Source: Iris pallida (lineage: Eukaryota > Streptophyta > Magnoliopsida > Asparagales > Iridaceae). From it: a stretch of 64,000 nt of DNA. The notes under the pieces are model-generated. The model saw only the letters and a program-made list of their open reading frames with translations. It did no database searches and had not been told where the DNA came from. Position 1 is the first letter of the stretch. Each line of letters opens with the position of its first letter. The stretch covers positions 19,446,822 to 19,510,821 of the forward strand of contig JANAVB010002199.1 in the NCBI GenBank assembly GCA_029216955.1. Reading direction: 5' to 3'. Position numbers and translations under genes: made by a program. Of the stretch, positions 55,194 through 64,000 are shown piece by piece.

Positions 55194-57659
55194 ATGCGCC
55201 TCAAACGTGCTATGCCGGCAGCAAACCAGAAGCATACGCTCACAATTATGCGCGCTGCTGATGGTAAGCTGTACAAGGTCGACTCGGGTGCTTCTGTGCC
55301 AGAAAAGAGTCGACCTTCAAAGTCCTCGTCTCTCTTGGGCGCATCTATTGCGTTCGCAACCGAGTCGAACAAGGCAAACCCTGTGGTCTTGAACTCCCGC
55401 GCCTCCTCTGGTTGTGCGTTTGAGGTTCGTTCAATCCACTGTAAATATTGTTCTCCTACTACTGATCTGAGCACCTGTTTGGTGTTGGATCAGGGGTCGC
55501 AGCATTCACTTGGCCACCCCGGCGCTTGGCCTTGCCATGCGCCTGATGGGGGTACGAAGGTGGCACTCTCCTCCAACGATCTGCGTAACGTGATCACTCA
55601 CAAACGTCGGTCAGGAGAGTCGACTGGCAAGCACAATGTGCCCCTCACAGGGCACGCCTATGCTGTAGTCACCATCAACTGTTGTTGCAAAACAGCAGTC
55701 CTGCCACCAAGGCAATCGGTGTTCCAGCGGCTGCAATCATCAACACATCTCCGACGTCGCCTCGGGAAGAAGGTGTCAATTGAAGAGGAACCAGAGGTTG
55801 CTTCATGCAACGTGATCTCTAATTCCTCGTCAATCTGAAAGGCGACTGGTCATTCCTCGCCCTCGTCCAAGAGTCAACCGAGGAGAACCAAGACAACTGT
55901 TCCATCCTCTGGAGTGTTCGAAGGCACTCGGGGGAGAAAGAAGATCCTGGAGGAAGCTGGGGGTAGTCAGGCCCTTGTCGATCCTCCTTCTGAAGACGAA
56001 GATGCCCTCCAGAGCACAGCTGGGGTGTATCTTTATCCTGGAGACAAAGTCAGCCTCCCGGACGCAGCTGGGGGTAGTCTGGCCCCTGCAGACCTGCGTC
56101 TCGAAGACGAACAAGTCAGCCTTCCGGACACAGCGGAGGGTAATCAGGCCCTCGTGAATACTTCTCCCGAAGACGAGGATGTCCTCCAGAACATAGCTGG
56201 GGGTACCCAGGACGAAGCTCCAGGAGAGGCAACTCCCCTACAAGAGAGCGAGGCCGAGAGTGAAGCCTCAACTGATCCATCTGACTCCAGCCATGTCATG
56301 ACGGTATACATGACTGGGGGTGATACCGAGCCTGATGCGCTGCCAGCAGACCTTGTCCAGCGTATGGATACCCTGGAGGGATGACTCAAAACCCTCTCTA
56401 CCTCCATGTAAACACTGACTCAAGCGGTATTTGAGATACGGTCAGCTTTGGCCAGGGCACCTTCTACCGGTCCTGACCCAGGGGCCAATGGAGAATCAAG
56501 TGTACCCCTTCAACGGGTATCCTTGGATACAGATCACCGCGAAGCACCTCGGACGTCGGAGCCATCAAATGCTCAACTCCAGGCTATACCACCTTCACCG
56601 ACTCCCAGCTCCACGGAAGACGTGGTGGAGATGATCAGGGACTTGCGCGAGCGCTTTGAGTCCAAGAACAGACAAGAGGAGTGCCAGAAGATGGGGATCC
56701 CCCAACCCTATCCCCTTGAATGGAATAAAGTGATTTATCCTCCTAAATATAAACCACAAACTCTGACGCCGTACGATGGGAAGGACTTTCCGCGTCGCTA
56801 TCTGACGTACTTCCAGTCCCAAACAGGACATCTATCGAAGGAGGACGCACTGCTTACCAGCATATTTATCGGGGCACTAAAAGGAGTGGCGTACGATTGG
56901 TACTGCAGCCTCCCCGACAACTCTATATCTTCCTTCGACGATTTGACGCGTCTCTTCCTCGACCATTTCTACGAAGGCGGGAAGGACATGACAATGGCGT
57001 CCCTTATAGAGATACGCCAGAAGGAGAAGGAAACAGTTCGAGTATTCATCGAACGCTTCCGACAGGCCTGCTTCAGACTGCCCCCGGGCATGCCAGAACA
57101 CGCACTCCTCTCCTCCTGCATCATGAACATGCTGCCTGCAGTCAAACTCTGGCTCAACTCCACTCCTCCTCCCGACTGGAGTTCCTTGATCATCGAAGCC
57201 GAAGCAGCATAGAAGAAGGCGTCCAATGCTCGCCTTCTGGGAGTCAGTTTCCCTGTCTTTGAGGACAAGGGAAAGCGGCCTGCAGCCAACAACCCCGGAC
57301 AAAAGACGAAGGGGAAACAGGCACTGACTGTCAATGCCTCCAAAGGTGCATCAACACCCACTCAAAAGCCTCCACTTGCACCAAGGCCAAAGGAGGTTTA
57401 TTCTTTCAACGATGAAGATACCCTGCAACTCTTTGAGATACTGAAGCAGGGTGACAAGATCAAATTGCCGGACCCGAAGCGTCCCGACGAGGTTGGGAAA
57501 GTGGACAATCCGAGGTACTGTCACTACCATCGGTTCATCGGACATCCAACTAAGGACTGCTATGTCCTCAAAAACTACATCCAGCGCATGATCAATGCGG
57601 ATGTTATCTCCGTCGACTACGAGGAGAAAACGGTATCGACCAATCTGGTGTCACTCTAA
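55194..57659 (+). pseudogene. Gypsy gag of element B (broken by stops)
   Basis: The frame begins MRLKRAMPAAN, near or after the true start. It keeps the HAYAVVTINCCCKT segment shared with A, then an acidic repeat (AGGSQALVD / AEGNQALVN). The gag domain follows near 56800-57110 (IGALKGVAYDWYCSLPDN, DHFYEGGKDMTM), then the zinc-knuckle variant CHYHRFIGHPTKDC near 57520-57560. In-frame stops are at 55836, 56382, 56409, 57210 and 57657. At the last one element A has a Gln codon. The protein cannot be made whole as it stands. Confidence 0.85.
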
Positions 57660-60600
57660 TTTGGCACCTTGCCGTCGACCACAACACAAGATGGCGTCGT
57701 CCCCATCCCTAAGGCGACAATAGAGGTGGTCAATCTACCACCTACTCGTGATAATGTGAGTGGACTCATCCCACTCACCACATCTCGGGGAGAGGTCTTA
57801 TGGGTTCACCCTGATCTCATCTCCGAGGTTACTCAACCGGAGGTACGCTCTGCCTCCAAAACCAAAGGCAGAAAGATCAAGTCTTACTGCATGGTCTCTT
57901 CCTCTGTAGAAGAGGCACTTCCTGTACAGACGCGTTCACATCAGAACGCCCAACCTGACGAAGCTGCCGTCGAGGTAGTGCCTCCCTGCACTGCCCCTGC
58001 TGTCGAAGAAGGGGGTCCGTCCTAGCCTCCAGCAGCCAATAAGCAGAAGCATGTAGAGGTCCGTTTCGACAAGCCTCTGCGAAAGGAGAATGCATCGGGG
58101 CTAGCCAAGCCCCACAACTTCGACATACTGGCACAACTTGCCAGTACTCCTGTCCGCCTATCTTTGTTTGAGCTTCTTCGCCTTTCCAAGGACACTCGTG
58201 AAGCTCTTTGTGAAGCCCTGAAGGATGCTGAATCCTTCATCAGTCAGGTCAAGCAGCCTGAAGATCTCCCGACTACATGTGCGCACTGTCATTGTACGGA
58301 TAAAGTTATCTCCAACATAACCTTCACCCAACAAGACTTGCTACTCAAGCACAACCGACACAACAGGTCTCTGTATTATACAAGGTACATCGGTTCCGTC
58401 AAGGTGAAGCGGATTCAGATCGATCCAGGGTCTTCCCTCAGCATCATTTCGAAGACGCTGCTCTCAACACTGGGGATCCCAATGTACCGACTGGCGCCTT
58501 CCAACACAACAATCAGTGGCTTCAATGCCAGCAAGAGTGAGCCGCTGGGCAAAATACGGCTGAAGTGCCATATTGGTAACCTCAGAACTGAGGTCACTTG
58601 CTATGTCGTGGACGTCGATGTCAACTACAACCTCCTACTGGGTCGTCCGTGGCTGCATGAGTACATGGTGGTACCTTCCACACTCCACCAATGTATAAAA
58701 TATGTGTCCACCAATGACATCATCCGGACGGAGTTCGCAGACATCGACCCTTTTAAGGGGGTTGAAGCCTATTTCACTGATTCCAACTTGTACAAGTCAC
58801 CTGACGAGGAGGAAGCCAATGATGCTGACGATGAAGCAGAAACGGCAGCAGAGCCCGACATGGAGCCAGAGACGATTCCTGACGCTCCTTTAAAAATTCG
58901 ACTCAAAGGGAAGCCGCCTCAGACGTTGCCTCCCATGAACATCAAGCTACCTAGAAAAGCACCAACTGCTCTAGGTAAAATGCCTACTGAAGCTCCCTTG
59001 AAGATACGGCTCAAGGGAAAGCCGCCTCAAACATCGGCTCCCCTTGTGGCAAAACTACAAGGGAAGGCACCAGTCACTGAAGGCGCAGTTGAGGCACCTC
59101 TGAAGGTGCATCTTAAAGGCAAACCTCCGCAATCATCCGTCTCATCCAAGCTGCCGGAGAAGGCCCACACAGCCCTCTCGGACCCCAAGATCAAAACTGC
59201 GGTGGACTCTCCCGATCCAACCCTAGTACTCACAGATGAAGAGCTAGGGGAATATATCTCTGCTGATGTAGATGCACCCTCTCTGGACAATGTAATCCCA
59301 CAGGACAAAATCTCGTATTTCATCAATAATAGAGTGTCTTTTAATTATTCTAGTCTTCCATATTGGAATGCCATATATACATTAGATAACGCTCTACGGT
59401 CGTTACAAACACAAATAAGGACCATCTATCATGTAAATCGAGTAGTCCCGTCCCAAGGGGTCTGTTTTGTAGTCCCACCACAGAATCGAGACGAAGAATC
59501 CATCATCTTCGACAAAGTCGAGCGTCATCAAGACCTTCCGCCACTCGAGCCAGAACCAGATACCGGCAGAATACAAGCCTATCGGTACACGAACAAAGAA
59601 AAGTACCTCATCCAAAAGATGGGTTACGACCTAAAAAGCAACAACGGCCTGAACTACGGCAAGGGTCGACGTCTTCCTCTCCGGCTTCCAACACCTAAAG
59701 GAAAGTCGCAGGACTAGTATCATTGAACTCGACGGGGGGTGGGCTATGTCATGCCGCCGTCAACTCCAGAGAATTCGGAGGCAGAAGAAGCAGAACATTC
59801 TCACTCGTCCGAAGCATCAACTTAGGATTTCGATACCGGTATCGGATCAGTCTTCAAGAAAGTACTATCAGCCAACATGACATCTGCACAATCTCAAGAA
59901 GATGAAGGCGAAGACCAAACGCCAGAATTCTTCGAAGAAGAACCCTGGGCTCAACGTCTAGGAGAACAGTGGGAGTCTCATTTTGAATTACGCGAACCCC
60001 CTACCGAAGACGAAGTCGAGCAGATCGACCTTGGGGATGGATCTTCTTCCAAACCCATCTTCATCAGCAAAAGCCTAATAGAAGAAGATCGAAAATCTTT
60101 AATCCAGCTGGCTAAAGAATATATCAATGTCTTCGCTTGGAGCTACGAAGATATGTCGGGACTTGATTCCCAAATTGCGATGCATAGGCTTAACATCTTA
60201 CCTGATGCCAAGCCTATAAAGCAACAACAGCGACGTTTTCGTCCTGACATCATGAACGTTATCGATCAGGAAGTAGACAAACTCCTGACCAGCGGATTCA
60301 TTCGTGAAGAACAACACCCGGACTGGGTGGCCAACGTCGTCCCTGTCACCAAGAAGAATGGAAAGATACGAGTCTGTATCGACTTCAGGGATCTTAACAC
60401 TGCTTGCCTGAAGGATGAATTCCCACTACCAATCATTGACGTGATGATCGACAACACATATGGCTTCGAACGCATATCTTTCATGGACGGGTATTCGGGC
60501 TACAACCAGATCAAGATGTTCCCCGATGACGCAAAACACACGTCATTCAGGACTCCGAAGGGGGTCTTCTGCTACACAGTGATGCCTTTCGGCTTGAAGA

Positions 60601-63332
60601 ATGCTGGTACAATATACCAACGAGCTATGAGCACCATCTTTCGTCAGCATCTTCGTAAGACAGTCGAATGCTATGTTGATGACATCGCAGTCAAGAGCCG
60701 TCTCAAAGGAGATCACCTACAAGACCTTAAGACAGTCTTCGATCTTATGCGAGCGCATCAACTCAAGATGAACCCCGCTAAATCCTTCCTTGGGATTTCT
60801 AGCAGAAAATTCTTGGGCTTTATTATCACGGTAAAAGGCATTCATGTCGATCCCGAGAAGACCAAGGCCATTCTTGACATAGACCCTCCGAAGAACCTCC
60901 GAGAACTTCGAGGCCTGCAGGGGCGCCTGGCATACATCCGGAGGTTTATAGCGAACCTTTCCGGAAAATATTAACCCTTCACCCAGCTCATGAAGAAGGG
61001 AGTCTCTTATGTCTGGACAGAGGAATGCCAAAAAGCTTTCGACGACATCAAAGCTTACTTGACAAGCCCGCCAGTCCTGGTGGCACCCGTCGCCGGCAAA
61101 CCATTTCTCCTCTACGTTCGTGCTATAGATCATTCCCTCGGCGCTCTACTGGCTCAAAACAGCGATGCAGGCTATGAGCAAGCTATCTACTACCTCAGTA
61201 GAACACTAATCGGGGCCAAACACCGGTACAATCCCGTTGAAAAAGAGTGTTTGGCTTTGGTATTTGCCATCCAGAAGACTCGCCATTATGTCTCAGGCCA
61301 GACGATTCATGTTATCTCCCGAGTCAATCCACTCAGAGTTCTCATGACGAAGCCAGGGTCATTAAACTCTCGGCTAGCTACGTGGGCGATCCTGCTAACA
61401 CCATACAACATGGTGTTCGTTCCACAAAAAGTCGTCAAAGGTCAGGCTCTGGCCGACTTTTTAGCTGCACACCCCATCCCAAAATTCTCAAGACTCTATG
61501 AAGACATCCCGGATGAGGTCCAAGAATCTAACGTCACCGAAAAAAGCTCCGTCTGGCGGATGTTTTTCGATGGCGCTTCAAGAACAGGCCCCAAAGGCCA
61601 AATCATCGTAGGAGTGGGGGTAGTCCTAGTCTCCCCCGATCAGCTGGTCATACAGCGTGCCTACTCCCTTTCAAAGTCGTGCTCCAACAATGTTGCCGAG
61701 TACAACGCACTCATCATGGGACTCCAGCTGGCGCAACAGCTGGGGGTGGATCATCTGGAAGCCTACGGCGACTCAAAACTCGTCGTTAATCAGGTCAGAG
61801 GGCAATACGAAGTTCGCCATGAAGATTCGATTCCTTACCATGAGGTCGCATTGAACATCATTTCAACCCTTACCAAGTTTTTTATCGAACATGTACCTCG
61901 TCTACAAAATCTGGAGGCTGACGCTCTAGCTGGCCTCACAGCCTCATTGGCAGCACCCCTCGGGACTCAACACTACGTAACGGTAGTTGGTCGAGATTTG
62001 GTCTGTCCTAAGAACAACCTATGCTCACAAATTGCCCATGTCGTATCAACGAGTGCTGGTATTAATGTCCGAGACTGGAGATTTTCGTTCATCGACTTTA
62101 CTGTCTACGAAATTCTCCCGGAGGACCCGAAAGAAGCCGTCTCAGTCCGGAGGCGCTCCCTTCGATTCTATTACGATACGGCTACTAAAATATTGTACCG
62201 ACGCTCCTACGATGGACTTCTTCTTCGATGTTTATCTAACGAAGAAGCAGCCGAAGCCCTTCGAGAAGCTCACGATAGAACCTGTGGGGCCCATCAACCT
62301 GGCCCTAAGTTGCAGGATCGACTGCGACGCATGGGCTACTACTGGCCAACCATGGCAGCCGACGCTGTCGACTATGCTAAAAAGTGCCATTCGTGCCAGC
62401 TTCACGCTGACTTCATCCATACACCGTCAGAACCACTACATCCTACGGTCGCCTCCTGGCCCTTCGAAGCCTGGGGCATGGACATTGTAGGACCGATCAC
62501 CCCTCCTTCATCGAGGGGACACCGCTTCATCCTAGCCATTTCCGACTACTTCTCCAAATGGGCAGAAGCAGTTCCACTGGCGGAAGTGAAGAGCTCTAGG
62601 GTGATCAGCTTCATCAAGCACCATGTCATCTACCGTTTCGGGGTACCTCGAAGGATTATCCACGATAACGGTCCTCTGTTCATCAGCCATATTTTTATCA
62701 GATTCTGTGACAAGAATCGCATTCAAAATGTGGCATCAACCGCCTACAATCTGACAGCAAACGGATTGGCCGAGGCATTCAGCAAGACTATCGTCAGGCT
62801 ACTTAAAAAGGTCGTGTCATCCAACAAATGCGACTGGGACGAAAAGCTCGGCGAATGCCTTTGGGCCTACCGTACAATAGTACGGACTCCGACGGGTAAC
62901 ACACCATTCTTCCTGGTCTACGGGAGCGAAGCGGTACTGCGTCTCGAGATCCAGATACCCTCACTCTGTGTAGCAATCACAAATCAACTCACAGAAGAAG
63001 ACAATCAACATCGCCGTCTGCGATAATTGGAGGCACTTGACGAAAAGCGTCTCCTAGCTCAACAACGCATCGAACTCTATCAAGCCCGTATATCACAGGC
63101 TTTCAACAAAAAAGTCAAGCAGAGGACTTTCCAAGTAGGCGACCTGGTTCTGGCAGTCAGAAGGCCGATGGTGTTGACTCACAAGACACCAGGAAAGTTC
63201 GAGCCCAAATGGGAAGGACCTTTCATCATAGAGATGGTATACTCAAACGGTGCCTACCGTCTCGTCAAATCCAATGGGGACTTGTTCATGATGCCCATCA
63301 ACGGCAAGTTCCTAAAGAAGTACTACTCTTGA
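57660..63332 (+). pseudogene. Gypsy pol of element B (broken by stops)
   Basis: Same frame as gag. Protease QIDPGSSLSIISK (near 58415-58450), then a proline/lysine repeat APLKIRLKGKPPQ (about 58885-59130). RT has YVDD at 60672-60683; RNase H is near 60990-61200; the second RNase H spans about 61555-61800 (MFFDGASR, YGDSKLVVNQVRG). The integrase has CHSCQ, WGMDIVGP, HDNGPLF and GLAEAFSKT, and the C-terminal domain ends KKYYS. Stops lie at 58023, 59715, 59724, 59823, 60972 and 63024. The integrase has GPLF where A has GPQF. Catalytic residues are otherwise in place, so decay is by nonsense changes, not loss of domains. Confidence 0.9.
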
Positions 63333-63470
63333 CATCCTTTAGACTTGTACTTCTATCTCCACCCAACAAGGGAGTCTCTGGACCCAATCATCGGGGCTCA
63401 CATACACCTCCCGCAAAATCTTACGCTTCTGGAACCCAGCTGTTCCATAGCGTTCTATCTTCCAGTAGAG

Positions 63471-63780
63471 GAACAACCACGTCCACATTATCTCTGAGTT
63501 GTTCTCCCCTACACCCTACAAAGGGGAATCTTACGCTCCGTAAGACGATGCTCCCTATCATGTTTACCACGTCCACATCACCTCTGAGTAAACATCCCGT
63601 ACAAACAACCCCTGTATTGTTGTACATTGATCGCAGAACTTCCACGTCCACATTACCTCTGAATAGTTCCGCGTATTCCCCCAGAGTTATTCCTACCACG
63701 TCTATAACACCTCTGAGTAGGAATATTCTATCATTTGAATCCCATATTTGTCACGTCCACATCACCTCTGAGCAAACATG
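63471..63780. repeat. Five stem-loops with a conserved 20-nt loop and differing stems
   Basis: Loop consensus CACGTCCACATCACCTCTGA. Units: 63471-63504 (stem GAACAAC / GTTGTTC), 63560-63595 (ATGTTTAC / GTAAACAT), 63636-63669 (GAACT / AGTTC plus two mismatches), 63688-63725 (TATTCCTAC / GTAGGAATA), 63743-63780 (8 of 9 pairs, one G-T). The stems differ in sequence but remain complementary, while the loop is conserved. Spacing is irregular (52-89 bp). The region lies between the end of B pol and the 3' end of an antisense frame. Confidence 0.85.
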
Positions 63781-63904
63781 TCGGTTCTCTCGCACTTATT
63801 ATCTGTACCTAAAAACCAAGGTGCACAAAAGATAATAGGTCCACACAAATCATCAAGTTCATGACAAGCAAAAAATGAACACACCACAAAAAAACTTTAT
63901 ATTC

Positions 63905-64000
63905 TTTATTCAAAAATAAAGGATTATACCCCTAGCAAGAGTTGCAAATTACAAAAAAAAAAGAGATTACAGTCCCTAAACATCCCCGGGGTTGGCCGAA
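63905..64000 (-). pseudogene. Possible 3' end of an antisense gene of element B
   Basis: On the minus strand from the window edge a frame reads SANPGDV and stops at 63978-63976, followed about 65 bp later by AATAAA (63910-63905). The placement matches the antisense genes of element A. Only about eight codons are in the window, so the coding call is tentative. Confidence 0.35.

Larger units (their letters stand above)
55182..64000 (+). mobile_element. Tat-clade Ty3/gypsy retrotransposon, element B, 5' truncated
   Basis: Gag-pol is homologous to element A from its first codons but clearly diverged. No LTR or primer-binding site lies to the left: B sequence follows directly on the broken LTR of A. 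Gag-pol occupies 55194-63332 in one frame with eleven stops and no net frameshift. It is followed by a hairpin-rich region and the 3' end of a probable antisense gene, the same plan as A. The window ends inside it. Confidence 0.85.

Overview
This window is nuclear DNA from a flowering plant, probably a eudicot. The species is not determinable from the sequence, and I see no intact ordinary host gene. Almost everything supportable is transposable-element DNA: Tourist-, hAT-, Mutator- and CACTA-type DNA elements, a Sirevirus-type Copia element, a long-LTR nonautonomous element, and two Ty3/gypsy elements of the Tat clade. Tat placement rests on a second RNase H between the RT-RNase H and the integrase, plus genes carried antisense downstream of pol.

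Layout. (1) 1-6140 is AT-rich DNA with a cluster of small nonautonomous elements: two tandem Tourist-like MITEs (776-1565), two hAT-type elements with perfect 8-bp target duplications (2467-3026, 5262-5830), a Mutator-type MITE with a perfect 9-bp duplication and a G/C-run interior (3196-3797), and two fold-back elements (4071-4244, 4262-4596). (2) 6141-12021 is one decayed Mutator-like element. It carries a plant-mobile-domain fragment on + and a transposase with an OTU-protease tail on -. The two genes converge on a palindrome minisatellite, and related palindromes at an exact 36-bp pitch also lie in an intron of the transposase gene and just upstream of the mobile-domain exons. (3) 14197-23838 is a complete but broken Sirevirus on -, with near-identical LTRs, a TTATA target duplication, gag, pol and a third ORF in the envelope position. 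(4) 24003-38531 is layered LTR debris, a CACTA end, an (AT)n tract and several tandem arrays. (5) 38532-55181 is Tat element A: LTR, gag and pol on +, then two antisense genes, each with a TATA box, then a 3' LTR cut short at 55181. (6) 55182-64000 is Tat element B, without its 5' end and running off the window; gag-pol is in one frame with eleven stops and no net frameshift.

How the parts relate. In A, sense gag-pol is driven by the LTR and converges on an antisense plant-mobile-domain gene and a small antisense gene; the first convergent pair shares a palindromic poly(A) signal. B shows signs of the same plan. The Mutator element independently combines a mobile-domain gene with its transposase. 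The signals I found least explained are the 36-bp-pitch palindromes of the Mutator element, five stem-loops at 63471-63780 with a conserved 20-nt loop and differing but complementary stems, and a TGCGCA motif shared by the LTR, the gag repeats and the antisense gene repeats of element A.
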